DNA of 64,000 nt from an uncultured Clostridia bacterium (lineage in GTDB: Bacteria > Bacillota > Clostridia > UBA1381): assembly GCA_947626135.1 (NCBI GenBank), contig CANQQZ010000004.1:1-64000 (forward strand). Direction: 5' to 3'. Positions within the stretch are counted from its first letter, which is position 1. Every line of letters starts with the position of its first letter. The position numbers and the translations under genes were made by a program. Shown in pieces: positions 51,032 through 60,648 of this stretch. The notes under the pieces were generated by a model. It saw nothing but the letters and a program-made list of their open reading frames with translations. It did no database searches and had not been told where the DNA came from.

Positions 51032-53296
51032 ATGCGCGAAGCGATAATGGAGGAGGCGTCGAAGCTTCCCGAGGATATTCCCAAAACGCTCGAGGACAAC
51101 GACAGGCTCGTAGACACTATAATATCTATGGTCAAAACCCATAATCCGAGCGCGAATACCGATATGATCTATGTCGCGTACCGCCTCGCGAAATCGGCGC
51201 ATAAAAACCAGTTCAGGAAAAGCGGTGCGCCGTATATAGAGCATCCGGTCCAGATAGCGTATATAGCGGCTCAGCTGGGTCTTGATGCAACGGCGATAAG
51301 CGCCGCGCTTCTTCATGACGTTGTGGAGGATACCCCGTACACCTCCGAGGACGTCGCGCTGCTGTTCGGGCAGCAGGTAACGGATATCGTTGACGGAGTC
51401 ACAAAGCTCAAGCAGATACGGTACAGCACCCGGGAGGAACAGCAGGTGGAAAATTACCGTAAAATGTTTCTCGCTATGGCAAAGGACATTCGCGTGGTGG
51501 TTATCAAGCTTATCGACCGCCTGCACAATATGCGGACAATGAATTTTATGCCGCACGAAAAGCAGCTTGTCATTTCCAAGGAAACCCTCGACGTTTACGC
51601 GCCGCTGGCGCATCGCCTGGGTATGTCGAAAATAAAAAGCGAGCTGGAGGATCTGTCGCTTAAATATCTCGACCCTGTCGCGTTTGAGGAAATAAAGATG
51701 GGCATCAGCCAGAAGCGCAGCGAGCGCGACGAATATCTTCGCGACATAATATCCGTCCTCAACGAGGCGCTTGAAAAGAACGAAATAACAGCCGAGGTCT
51801 CCGGCAGGGCGAAGCACTTTTACAGCATATGGCGCAAGATGTATACGCAGAATAAAACGCTCGATCAGCTTTATGACCTTTTCGCGGTGCGCATAATCGT
51901 GGACACGGTAGCCGACTGCTACACGGTTTTGGGCATGGTGCATGACTTATACAAGCCGATGCCGATGCGGTTTAAGGACTACATCGCTATGCCGAAGCCG
52001 AATATGTATCAGTCAATACATACAACGCTTATCGGTCCCAACGGAACTCCGTTCGAGGTACAGATAAGAACATGGGAAATGCACAAGGTCGCCGAGGAGG
52101 GTATTGCGGCGCATTGGAAATACAAGGAGGGTATTTCCGGCGCGACAAACATGGATTCGGCATTGGAATGGGTACGCCAGTTTCTGGACACTCAGAACGG
52201 CATAATCGACACGGACGACTTCATGCAGACGCTGAAGGTTGATTTGTTTTCCGACGAGGTGTTCGTGTTTACGCCTCAGGGCAAGGTCATATCGCTGCCC
52301 GCCGGCTCGACGGTAATAGATTTCGCTTTCGCTATACATTCGCAGGTCGGATATAAGATGAGCGGCGCAAAGGTGGACGGAAAAATCGTTCCGAACAGCT
52401 ATAAGATAAAAAACGGAGAAATAATAGAAATCCTGACCGCCAACACGCACGGACCCAGCCGCGACTGGCTTGCCCTGTGCAAGACCTCGCAGGCGCGCAA
52501 CAAGATAAATCAGTGGTTCAAGCGCGAGCGGCGCGAGGAAAACATAGAGCACGGCAAGGAGCTTGTCGAAAAGGAGCTGCGCCGCCTGGGCAACACTCAC
52601 GCGCAGCTGTTTAAGCCGGAATGGGTCGGAATACTTACCCGGCGCTACGGCTTTAACACGCTCGACGATTTATACGCGGGCGTGGGCTACGGCGGATTGA
52701 CCGCGCAGAAGGTCGTTATGCGTCTGCGCGAGGAATGGACAAAGGCAAACCGCGAGGAGGAAAACAAACGCAAAATCGCCGCCGTATTCGACGAGGAAAC
52801 GCAGACGGTAAAAACAGAGCCGACAAAACGGCGCGCGTCGTCAAAGGGCATAGTCGTAAAGGGCATAGACAACTGCCTTGTAAGGCTCGCGCGGTGCTGC
52901 ACTCCCGTTGCGGGCGATAAAATAGTCGGTTTCATAACGCGCGGCAGAGGCGTGAGCGTACACCGCTTCGACTGCCCCAACGTCAATCCGGCGAATATGC
53001 CGGAGGAGGAAAAGAGCCGGTTTATCGAGGTATATTGGGACGAGGAAAAGAGCACGTCATATATATCGCAGCTTCAAATAGAAGCGTATGACCGTGACGG
53101 AATGGTTCTTGAAATCACCAATATCCTGTCAACGCTTAAAATTTCCCTCAAGGCGTTAAACGCGTTTGTAAACAAGCAGGGAATGGCAATAATACAGGTG
53201 GGCATCGAAATACGAAACACGTCGGATCTGGGGCTTGTAATCAAAAAAATGCGTCAGATGCATGGCGTCAAGACCGTAACGAGATTATCAAATTAA
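51032..53296 (+). CDS. relA: Bifunctional (p)ppGpp synthetase/hydrolase (RelA/SpoT family)
   Basis: 754 residues. HD hydrolase domain with AALLHDVVEDTPYT and LIDRLHNMRTMNFM intact (His-Asp), synthetase domain with DLFAVRIIV and YIAMPKPNMYQSIHTTL, TGS domain (VFVFTPQGKVISLPAGSTVIDFAFAIHSQVG) and C-terminal zinc-finger (CLVRLARCCTPVAGD) and ACT domains. So both synthesis and breakdown of the alarmone are expected (Rel-type). AAGGAGG precedes the ATG. It sits in an unusual place, directly upstream of yaaA-recF-remB-gyrB. Confidence 0.96.
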   Translation: MREAIMEEASKLPEDIPKTLEDNDRLVDTIISMVKTHNPSANTDMIYVAYRLAKSAHKNQFRKSGAPYIEHPVQIAYIAAQLGLDATAISAALLHDVVEDTPYTSEDVALLFGQQVTDIVDGVTKLKQIRYSTREEQQVENYRKMFLAMAKDIRVVVIKLIDRLHNMRTMNFMPHEKQLVISKETLDVYAPLAHRLGMSKIKSELEDLSLKYLDPVAFEEIKMGISQKRSERDEYLRDIISVLNEALEKNEITAEVSGRAKHFYSIWRKMYTQNKTLDQLYDLFAVRIIVDTVADCYTVLGMVHDLYKPMPMRFKDYIAMPKPNMYQSIHTTLIGPNGTPFEVQIRTWEMHKVAEEGIAAHWKYKEGISGATNMDSALEWVRQFLDTQNGIIDTDDFMQTLKVDLFSDEVFVFTPQGKVISLPAGSTVIDFAFAIHSQVGYKMSGAKVDGKIVPNSYKIKNGEIIEILTANTHGPSRDWLALCKTSQARNKINQWFKRERREENIEHGKELVEKELRRLGNTHAQLFKPEWVGILTRRYGFNTLDDLYAGVGYGGLTAQKVVMRLREEWTKANREEENKRKIAAVFDEETQTVKTEPTKRRASSKGIVVKGIDNCLVRLARCCTPVAGDKIVGFITRGRGVSVHRFDCPNVNPANMPEEEKSRFIEVYWDEEKSTSYISQLQIEAYDRDGMVLEITNILSTLKISLKALNAFVNKQGMAIIQVGIEIRNTSDLGLVIKKMRQMHGVKTVTRLSN

Positions 53297-53308
53297 AGGA
53301 GTATCGCA

Positions 53309-53539
53309 ATGGAAAAACTGCCGGTCAATATAAAAACCGAATATATCAGGCTCGATCAGCTTCTGAAATTTTCCGGCGCGGCGGAATCCGGCGCGGACGC
53401 GAAAAGCATAATCCTGTCGGGCATGGTAAGCGTTAACGGGGAGGTATGCTCCGCGCGCGGGAGGAAAATCCGCGCGGGCGACGCCGTTAAAATAGAATTT
53501 GAGGACGAAACCGTTGAGATTTCGGTCGGTGGAGAATAA
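53309..53539 (+). CDS. yaaA: S4-domain RNA-binding protein YaaA
   Basis: 76 residues. EYIRLDQLLKFSGAAESGADAKSIILSGMVSVNGEVCSARGRKIRAGDAVKIEF is the S4 fold found in YaaA/YlmH-type proteins. In Firmicutes it lies between dnaN and recF; here relA takes the upstream place. It overlaps recF by 1 nt (TAATG). Confidence 0.92.
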   Translation: MEKLPVNIKTEYIRLDQLLKFSGAAESGADAKSIILSGMVSVNGEVCSARGRKIRAGDAVKIEFEDETVEISVGGE

Positions 53540-54618
53540 TGTATATTTCATCGCTTTCGCTGAAAAATTTTCGCAATTACACCGACCAGCGGGCTGAGTT
53601 CTCGCCGCTGACAAACGTAATCTACGGCAATAACGCGCAGGGAAAAACAAATATTTTAGAGGCGCTGTATCTGTTTTCGCAGGGGCGCAGCCACCGCGCG
53701 AAAACAGACAGAGAGCTTATTCGCTTCGGGACGGACGCGGCGCGCCTGGATATAGAGTTCCACGACGCGGAGCGCGACTACAAGGCGGTCATGCTGCTTG
53801 AAAAAAACGGCAGGAAATCCATTCTGGTAAATCATGTGCGGCTTACAAAGCTCAGTATGCTTATGAATTATCTGAACATAGTCATGTTTTCGCCCGAGGA
53901 CCTCAATCTTATCAAGGGCTCACCGAGCAGCAGGCGGAGATTTATCGACGCCGCGATAAGCCAGCTTTATCCGTCGTATCTGTCCGCGCTTAACGATTAC
54001 AAAAAGGCTCTTATACAAAAAAACAGCCTTTTAAAGGACAGAAAAAACGCCGACCGGGCAATGATTTCCGTATGGAACGAGCAGCTTGCCGACAACGGGG
54101 CGCGCATTATGACGGCGCGCGGCGAGTTTGTGGAGCTGCTAAACTCCTTCGCGGGAAAAATCCAAAAGGAAATTTCCTCGGAAACGCTTGAAATAACATA
54201 TTCCCCGAGCGTAAAGCTCGAAAACATATCCGGGGAGGCGATGCTGGAATATCTCGACTCCCGCATGAAGCGCGAAATCGAATTCGCTTCGGCGATATTC
54301 GGCGTGCAGCGCGACGATCTGCGCGTAATGATAAACGGCTCCGACGCGCGGCTTTTCGGCTCTCAGGGGCAGCAGCGCACGGCAACGCTGGCGATGAAGA
54401 TGGCAATGTCGGAATATATCCGCCATATCAAGGGCGAATATCCCGTGCTGCTTCTGGACGATATAATGAGCGAGCTCGACATATCCCGCCGAAGCTATCT
54501 CGCCGAAAAAATCCGCGATAAGCAGGTGTTTATAACATCGACCGACACCGATTTGAACGGCAGCACCGATAACGCGCGCCTTTTCAGGATAGATAACGGA
54601 ACGATTTTTAAGGAGTAG
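53539..54618 (+). CDS. recF: DNA replication and repair protein RecF
   Basis: 359 residues. Walker A GNNAQGKTNILEALYLFS (residues ~31-48), signature GSQGQQRTATLAMKMAM and Walker B VLLLDDIMSELD. RecF loads RecA at gaps in duplex DNA with RecO/RecR. Start ATG overlaps the yaaA stop; the stop precedes remB by 3 nt. Confidence 0.97.
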   Translation: MYISSLSLKNFRNYTDQRAEFSPLTNVIYGNNAQGKTNILEALYLFSQGRSHRAKTDRELIRFGTDAARLDIEFHDAERDYKAVMLLEKNGRKSILVNHVRLTKLSMLMNYLNIVMFSPEDLNLIKGSPSSRRRFIDAAISQLYPSYLSALNDYKKALIQKNSLLKDRKNADRAMISVWNEQLADNGARIMTARGEFVELLNSFAGKIQKEISSETLEITYSPSVKLENISGEAMLEYLDSRMKREIEFASAIFGVQRDDLRVMINGSDARLFGSQGQQRTATLAMKMAMSEYIRHIKGEYPVLLLDDIMSELDISRRSYLAEKIRDKQVFITSTDTDLNGSTDNARLFRIDNGTIFKE

Positions 54619-54621
54619 AAA

Positions 54622-54882
54622 ATGTATCTTCACGTAGGCAACGAGCTTGTGGTAAACACGCGGGACATTGTAGGAATATTCGATATGGACAACACGACCG
54701 TATCGCGTCAGGGCAGACGTTTTCTGCCCGAGTCGCAGAACAAGGGTTTAATAATAAACGCGACGGACGATTTGCCAAAATCGTTCGTTCTGACAAACAG
54801 GAGGGATATGACGAGGATTTATATTTCATCATATCTGCCGCGCGCTCTTTCGCGGGCGGCAAGCAGCATACAAAGCAAATAA
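54622..54882 (+). CDS. remB: RemB, extracellular-matrix regulator (DUF370)
   Basis: 86 residues. MYLHVGNELVVNTRDIVGIFDMDNTTVS and TNRRDMTRIYISSYLPRALSRAAS match RemB/YaaB, a relative of RemA that in Bacillus affects matrix and osmoprotectant genes. It lies in the canonical place between recF and gyrB. Confidence 0.93.
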   Translation: MYLHVGNELVVNTRDIVGIFDMDNTTVSRQGRRFLPESQNKGLIINATDDLPKSFVLTNRRDMTRIYISSYLPRALSRAASSIQSK

Positions 54883-54900
54883 AAATTAGGAGATATAGAA

Positions 54901-56841
54901 ATGAGCGAAATTGAAAAAAAAGAAGATGAAGTAATTTACGACGAAAGCCAGATCCAGGTCCTCGAAGGGCTCGAGGCTGTAAGGAAGCGCCCGGGAATGT
55001 ATATCGGCTCGACGTCCGCAGCCGGTCTGCACCACCTCGTTTATGAAATCGTGGACAACTCCATTGACGAGGCTCTCGCCGGCTACTGCTCCAAAATCAG
55101 CGTGGACATTAATCCGGACAATTCCGTTACCGTGGAGGATAACGGACGCGGTATTCCCGTGGGCATACACCCTCAGCAGGGCATTCCGACCGTGGAGGTC
55201 GTTCTTACTATCCTTCACGCGGGCGGAAAGTTCGGCGGCGGCGGATACAAGGTGTCCGGCGGTCTGCATGGAGTGGGCTCGTCCGTCGTCAACGCGCTTT
55301 CCGAGCATCTGGAGGTCGAGGTATCGGACGGCGAGCACGTTTATTATCAAAGCTACGAGCGCGGCAATCCGACCTGCGAGCTGAAAATTATAGGCGATAC
55401 GGATAAAACGGGAACGAAAATCACGTTTAAGCCCGATCCGGAGATATTCGAGGTATTGGTATTTGATTATGACACGCTCCTTAAGCGCCTCAGAGAGCAG
55501 GCGTTTTTGAACAAGGGCGTTAAAATCGTGTTTACCGACCGCCGCGAAGAGGAGCCCAAATCCGTCACGCTGTACGCGGAGGGCGGAATAAAGGAGTTCG
55601 TCACCTACCTGAACGTAAACAAGGATCCCATTCATGATGAAATTATTTATTTCAGCAACAAGCGGGCGGGCATGGAGGTCGAGGTGGCTATGCAGTATAC
55701 GACCGCGTATACCGAGACGCTCCTGAGCTTCGCAAACAATATTCATACCGTTGACGGCGGTATGCATGAGACAGGCTTTAAAACCGGACTGACAAAGGTT
55801 ATTAACGACTATGCGCGCAAATACGGGCTTCTCAAGGACAAGGACCCGGCTCTCTCAGGCGAGGATACACGCGAGGGACTGACCGTCGTTATAAGCGTTA
55901 AGGTCGAGGAGGCGCAGTTTGAGGGTCAGACAAAAACGAAGCTCGGCAATTCCGGCGCGAGAACGCTTGTGGAAAAGGCTTTGACGGACAAGCTCACCGC
56001 GTTCCTGGAGGAAAATCCGAAAACCGCGCGCACGATTATCAATAAAACTCTTATGGCTTCCCGCGCGAGAGAAGCCGCGAAGCGCGCGAGAGAGGCGACC
56101 CGCAAAAATTCCGGCGGCAGCGACAGCGCGCTTCTGGGCAAGCTTTCCCGATGCACGGACGAGGGCGCCGATTACGCCGAGCTGTTCATCGTCGAGGGCG
56201 ACAGCGCGGGCGGCAGCGCGAAGCAGGGACGCAACCGCCGTTATCAGGCTGTTTTGCCTCTGTGGGGCAAAATGCTCAACGTCGAAAAATCCCGCGCGGA
56301 CAAGGTGTACGGCAACGATAAGCTGCTACCCGTAATAAAGGCGCTGGGCACCGGCATAGGCGAGGAATTTGACATAGAAAAATTAAATTACGGTAAAATT
56401 ATTATAATGGCGGACGCCGATGTGGACGGCGCGCACATAAGGACGCTTCTGCTCACATTCTTCTTCCGCTATATGCGCGAGCTTATAGATAACGGAAATA
56501 TTTACATCGCGCAGCCGCCGCTTTTCAAGGTATGGACCGGCAAAAACAAAAATGTCGTGGAGCGCTACGCGTTCGACGAGGCGGAGCGCGACAGGCTTAT
56601 CGAGGAAATGGGCGGCTCGGGCAAATGCAAGGTTCAGCGGTACAAGGGTCTGGGCGAAATGGACCCGGCTGAGCTGAAGGAAACGACTATGGATCCGGCG
56701 CGCAGAACGATGCTGCGCGTGGAGCTTGAGGATGCTATCGCCGCCGACCAGACGTTTACGCTTCTCATGGGCGATAAGGTTGAACCGCGCCGCGAGTTTA
56801 TAGAGCAAAACGCCAGGCTGGTATCTAATCTTGATATATAA
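54901..56841 (+). CDS. gyrB: DNA gyrase subunit B
   Basis: 646 residues. GHKL ATPase with [17 protein letters not shown] and [27 protein letters not shown]; the Toprim with [15 protein letters not shown] and [24 protein letters not shown]-terminal [19 protein letters not shown]. GyrB rather than ParE: short, in a recF context. It introduces negative supercoils together with GyrA (absent from window). AGGAG precedes the ATG at 54901. Confidence 0.98.
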   Translation: MSEIEKKEDEVIYDESQIQVLEGLEAVRKRPGMYIGSTSAAGLHHLVYEIVDNSIDEALAGYCSKISVDINPDNSVTVEDNGRGIPVGIHPQQGIPTVEVVLTILHAGGKFGGGGYKVSGGLHGVGSSVVNALSEHLEVEVSDGEHVYYQSYERGNPTCELKIIGDTDKTGTKITFKPDPEIFEVLVFDYDTLLKRLREQAFLNKGVKIVFTDRREEEPKSVTLYAEGGIKEFVTYLNVNKDPIHDEIIYFSNKRAGMEVEVAMQYTTAYTETLLSFANNIHTVDGGMHETGFKTGLTKVINDYARKYGLLKDKDPALSGEDTREGLTVVISVKVEEAQFEGQTKTKLGNSGARTLVEKALTDKLTAFLEENPKTARTIINKTLMASRAREAAKRAREATRKNSGGSDSALLGKLSRCTDEGADYAELFIVEGDSAGGSAKQGRNRRYQAVLPLWGKMLNVEKSRADKVYGNDKLLPVIKALGTGIGEEFDIEKLNYGKIIIMADADVDGAHIRTLLLTFFFRYMRELIDNGNIYIAQPPLFKVWTGKNKNVVERYAFDEAERDRLIEEMGGSGKCKVQRYKGLGEMDPAELKETTMDPARRTMLRVELEDAIAADQTFTLLMGDKVEPRREFIEQNARLVSNLDI

Positions 56842-56851
56842 ATCGACAAAT

Positions 56852-56899
56852 AAAAACCACCGGTTCACGCGAACAGCCACTGAACCGGTGGTTTTTATT
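56852..56899. terminator. Strong terminator after gyrB
   Basis: AAAAACCACCGGTTCA (56852-56867) pairs with TGAACCGGTGGTTTTT (56881-56896). It also ends the convergent gene that stops at 56901. Confidence 0.93.
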
Positions 56900-56900
56900 T

Positions 56901-59900
56901 TCATCTGCGTATATCGTCTATCGCGTCCATGAGAGAACGGTTTAAACCGTCCCACAGCATATATTTATAATTGCCGCTCTGAGGCAGATCCGCCGTTATG
57001 GTCAGCGAGCCGCCGCGAATCTCCGATTTTACGCCGCGTTTCACGCTTATCATGGCGCCGTTATCGTCATATTCAGCCAGAAACAGCTTTGCCTGCGCCA
57101 GCAGCTTCCCGGAGCCCGGGGACGTCAAGGTGAAAACAGCCTTATCCGCGGAAAAGTCCGAAGCGACGTTAATCTCCGCGGGCTCCGCCCCAATCGTATA
57201 CGGAGCGTCCGCCGCGCCGCTGCCCGAGGCAAAATACGCGGATTCGTTCATATAGAACGCCGGACGCACGCCGACATAGCCATACGCCGCGCTGCCGTTT
57301 CTGATGGTGCCGTCGCTGTCCGCCTGAAAGATGAATATATGCGTATTATATACGGGCGTGGACAGCCAGTATGCAAAATTACCTCCGACTGACATTTCGG
57401 GCGGGGGATTGCTTCCGGTCCAGTCATCGCAGTTTTCAACCGCGGCAGCCGACAGCCTTCCCACATAGTAATCGCAGCCCAGAATATCTCCGTTTTTATA
57501 TATGGCGTTTATTTGCTTTATATCCGGCACAAATATTTTATCCGTCACACGCTCGGCATATGCTCTGTCATAATTTAAAAGCTTATCCGGACAGCTGTCA
57601 AAATAGTCTATATTTTCCGAGCCCTCGCTGTACATGCCGGCTTTTATCTCCTCCGTCGGCAGCACGGATACGCGCTCCGTGCTTTTTATCGCAAAGCGTT
57701 CAATATCGCCGAAGCTTGTCAGGAAGCCCGCCTCCCCGTCATACGCATTATAAGACGTATGCGCCGGGTCCGGAGGATTTTTGCACAGCCATTCTACATT
57801 TCCGGCTTCAGCGTCCGAATTGAGCCATGAGCGCATATTGCTGTCAGCCCAGTAGTTTGAGCCTTGCTCCGCTCTTATATCCGGCGATTTGGTACCCGGG
57901 CGGCTGTGTGAACCGCTTTCCGAATTTGCGCCGGTTCTCGCATCGAACGGCTTTAAACAAATAATTTCATCGCTTATCATGAGCGGTCCGTTTTCATCCA
58001 CCGCCGCGCAGCGCCATAAAATCGGTTCTCCGTAATACGCGCCCATAAGAACGTAATCCCCGACCTTGACGCTGTCAATCGGATGCACCGTATACTCCGC
58101 CGTGCGCGGCGCTCCGTCCGAGGCGATTTCGGCTTTTATTATAAACGGCGCCATGTTCCGTCTGTCCGTAATCTTCGCAACGCCCGAGTCAATCAAAACG
58201 CGTCCGCTTACCGTGCCGTCCTCCTCAAGAGCCGTCCATGTCACGGCGCTTCCGTAAAAATCCCCGGGCAAGGCAAAATCGGCATACGCATTAATCTCGT
58301 CTTCTCCCGCCCGAGCCAGATTTGCGTCACGCATTATCTTGCAGCCGAGAACCTCGTCCGTAAATCCGCTGTCCGCCAGCTTTTCCCCGAGATAGGAAAT
58401 GTCTTCGGAGCTGACGGAGCGAATCTCAAGGTCGTCGATCCATACGAATCCCTGATTTACGTCAAAATCGCTGTGCAGTACCGGCAAATCGTAAGCTCCG
58501 TCAAGCTGCTCTATCATTTCGCCGTCAAGCAGCATATATCTCCTCGAATCCAGCGTATATACCGTAACGGTATGCCATTCCGTGTCGTTTATCGGAATAA
58601 CCTTATCGGACTCCTTATGCAGATCCTCACTGTAAAAAACAGTCTGCTCGGCGCTTTTCCTTATCCTCAGAGACGCCGCGCATTCTCCGTCCGAGGTAAG
58701 GGGCTTGTTCAGCGCGGCGCGCGGTCCGCGTCCCCCTCCCCTGCTCGTATATATTCCGGATACAAGGCAAAGACATTTGCCGCCGTCGTCCGATTGAGCT
58801 ACGGCTACCCGCGCGCCGATATCCGCGGGCGTATACTCTCTGAACCCGACATACGTGGTTACTCCGTCAAGCTCGGCACAAGGGGCATTGTCCGCTAAGG
58901 ACGAGTAATTTTTTATATCGCAGCTCTCAAAATCGTTTTTGACATAATTGACCGGCGTTACCGTATATCGGATATCCGTGACGAATTCCTCGGACCGGCA
59001 CGACGCTGTAAGTATAAATGGCGACATGTTTTCCGTATCGGTAAAATGCACCCTTCCCGTTTTTTCGTCCATCCAGACGCGTCCGCAGTCCGATCCGTCA
59101 GCCTCCTCTATCGTCCATGTGATAACCGCACCGTTTGCCTCGAGCGGCAGCGTGAAGTCCGAATAAGCCTCAAACCCGGTATCCGATTTCTGGCGAAGCT
59201 GCATATCGGTTTTTATCGCGGACATAACCGAGTCCCGCGCGGCGTACTCAAACGCCGCTTCGTTGACCGCGTCCATTTCATCGCCTGTCGGCTCTCTTAT
59301 TTCAAGGTCGTCAATATACAGCTTTCTGTCAGTGCCGGTGGTATCGTCATCCGTTCCCCATATGACCGGAAGGGAAAGAACGCCGTCAACGTTAATCACT
59401 TCGCCGTTAAGCGTTATGACCCTCTGACCGCCGCTCACATATACGGAAAGAGTGTTCCATACGCCGGCCTCCGTCAGCAGTTCGGTCCCTCCGCCCGTGT
59501 ACTGAGCCATAGAATAGGGGTCGTCGGAATAAAACACCTTCTGCTGCTCTTCTCTTTTTATCCGGACGGACGCCATATACGTTTCCCGGTTCTCGGGAGT
59601 ATTTATCTGAACTCTGCCGCCTCTTCCGACGGATACGTATCTATCGCTGTTGATAACAAGACATCTGCTTCCGTCTGTGCCGCCCGTCTCAACGGCTATA
59701 TTTGTGCGTTCATTATTACGCGCCGCTCGGAAGCCTATATACAATGTCACTCCCTCGATATCGGTAAACGGGGGCGTTTCATGGTCGTCAAGGAATATGA
59801 CGGTCCCTTCGTCAAGGTTATCAAAATTGTTACTAAGCGGAAAGCTGTCCGCCGCGTTTACGCCTGCCGCAATCATCAGCGCCGACGCCGCAGCCGCAGC

Positions 59901-59924
59901 CGCAGCATAAATTCTAAATCTCAT
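56901..59924 (-). CDS. Secreted protein with duplicated beta-domain/atrophied Ig modules and DUF6273
   Basis: 1007 residues from the ATG at 59922-59924 (GGAGG upstream). A signal peptide (MRFRIYAAAAAAASALMIAAG to VNAADS) precedes two copies of a ~300-residue module. Each copy begins with a jelly-roll-like segment and a LYIDDLEIR or VWIDDLEIR end, then an atrophied Ig-like domain (ITWTIEEADGSDCGRVWMD / VTWTALEEDGTVSGRVLID with AYSDFTLP or AYADFALP, ending in YTV-P). After ~650 comes a DUF6273-type region (YVLMGAYYGEPILWRCAAVDENGPLMISDEIICLKPFD ... SNYWADSNMRSWLN ... FLTSFGDIE) and a final Ig-like segment. No catalytic motif is seen; it may bind glycans or the cell surface. Confidence 0.75.
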   Translation of the reverse strand: MRFRIYAAAAAAASALMIAAGVNAADSFPLSNNFDNLDEGTVIFLDDHETPPFTDIEGVTLYIGFRAARNNERTNIAVETGGTDGSRCLVINSDRYVSVGRGGRVQINTPENRETYMASVRIKREEQQKVFYSDDPYSMAQYTGGGTELLTEAGVWNTLSVYVSGGQRVITLNGEVINVDGVLSLPVIWGTDDDTTGTDRKLYIDDLEIREPTGDEMDAVNEAAFEYAARDSVMSAIKTDMQLRQKSDTGFEAYSDFTLPLEANGAVITWTIEEADGSDCGRVWMDEKTGRVHFTDTENMSPFILTASCRSEEFVTDIRYTVTPVNYVKNDFESCDIKNYSSLADNAPCAELDGVTTYVGFREYTPADIGARVAVAQSDDGGKCLCLVSGIYTSRGGGRGPRAALNKPLTSDGECAASLRIRKSAEQTVFYSEDLHKESDKVIPINDTEWHTVTVYTLDSRRYMLLDGEMIEQLDGAYDLPVLHSDFDVNQGFVWIDDLEIRSVSSEDISYLGEKLADSGFTDEVLGCKIMRDANLARAGEDEINAYADFALPGDFYGSAVTWTALEEDGTVSGRVLIDSGVAKITDRRNMAPFIIKAEIASDGAPRTAEYTVHPIDSVKVGDYVLMGAYYGEPILWRCAAVDENGPLMISDEIICLKPFDARTGANSESGSHSRPGTKSPDIRAEQGSNYWADSNMRSWLNSDAEAGNVEWLCKNPPDPAHTSYNAYDGEAGFLTSFGDIERFAIKSTERVSVLPTEEIKAGMYSEGSENIDYFDSCPDKLLNYDRAYAERVTDKIFVPDIKQINAIYKNGDILGCDYYVGRLSAAAVENCDDWTGSNPPPEMSVGGNFAYWLSTPVYNTHIFIFQADSDGTIRNGSAAYGYVGVRPAFYMNESAYFASGSGAADAPYTIGAEPAEINVASDFSADKAVFTLTSPGSGKLLAQAKLFLAEYDDNGAMISVKRGVKSEIRGGSLTITADLPQSGNYKYMLWDGLNRSLMDAIDDIRR

Positions 59925-59938
59925 ATTCAACTCCTCCT

Positions 59939-60616
59939 TCATAGCGCCTCATATACCCGAAGATTGGAATATTCTCCGATAAGAGGCGTTTTCTGCCGCA
60001 GTCCTATATATCCCTCCGTTATATATCCTCCGTATTTTTTTCCGTCGTCGTCAAAACGGAATACGAAAATATCATTTACATAGAACTCGACCCTCGCGCG
60101 CGTTTTTAATATCGCAAGCCTGTACGGCTCGTTTGAACGGTACCTCGATGCGGGAATGGGGTCGGCGCCCTGCGCCGCGAGATAAAATCCCGCGGACTTA
60201 CGCAGATTTGCCACGTTAAGAGCGCGCTCCTCCGTTTCGCTGCGCCTGTAATAAGACACATGAAAAGCGTTAATGTCTCCGGTATGATACTGTATATACG
60301 GTCCCGTGCGCTTCGCGAGCGATTTGTCGAACAAATCCTTCCCGTCCTTGCCGTCAGCGCCGAAAAACAGTATCGCCAAGCCCTCCTCGCTCAGCGGTGA
60401 AAATTCCCACTCGATTATGATATTGTCCGGAAATTTTCTGTCGCACCAGTATACGAAATTCGCCGCCTGTCCCGCGGACGGGTCAAGCACGCTTGCCATA
60501 CGCATTCCTCTGCCTTCAAACGTTACTCTTGCCTGCCCCTCCATTATCCAGCCGTCCACATCGGACGGCGAGGACAGCGGGTTATCATACAGCAGCCGTC
60601 CTTTTTTATAAGTCAT
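59939..60616 (-). CDS. DUF1961-family protein (concanavalin-like fold)
   Basis: 225 residues, no signal peptide. LYDNPLSSPSDVDGWIMEGQARVTFEGRGMRMAS, EWEFSPLSEEGLAILFFGADGKDGKDLFD, IQYHTGDINAFHVSYYRR and the end EYSNLRVYEAL match DUF1961, proteins next to polysaccharide-degradation genes and with a lectin/glucanase-type fold. A cytoplasmic role in handling imported oligosaccharide is possible. It ends 15 nt upstream of the secreted protein's start; the two are probably co-transcribed. Confidence 0.78.
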   Translation of the reverse strand: MTYKKGRLLYDNPLSSPSDVDGWIMEGQARVTFEGRGMRMASVLDPSAGQAANFVYWCDRKFPDNIIIEWEFSPLSEEGLAILFFGADGKDGKDLFDKSLAKRTGPYIQYHTGDINAFHVSYYRRSETEERALNVANLRKSAGFYLAAQGADPIPASRYRSNEPYRLAILKTRARVEFYVNDIFVFRFDDDGKKYGGYITEGYIGLRQKTPLIGEYSNLRVYEAL

Positions 60617-60648
60617 AATTATATCCCTCCGTTATAATTTTTCCGTGT

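Noticed and set aside
53309-54882. Replication origin next to yaaA-recF-remB-gyrB
   Set aside because: Genes are packed with gaps of 0-18 nt; there is no DnaA-box cluster or AT-rich unwinding region visible in this block.
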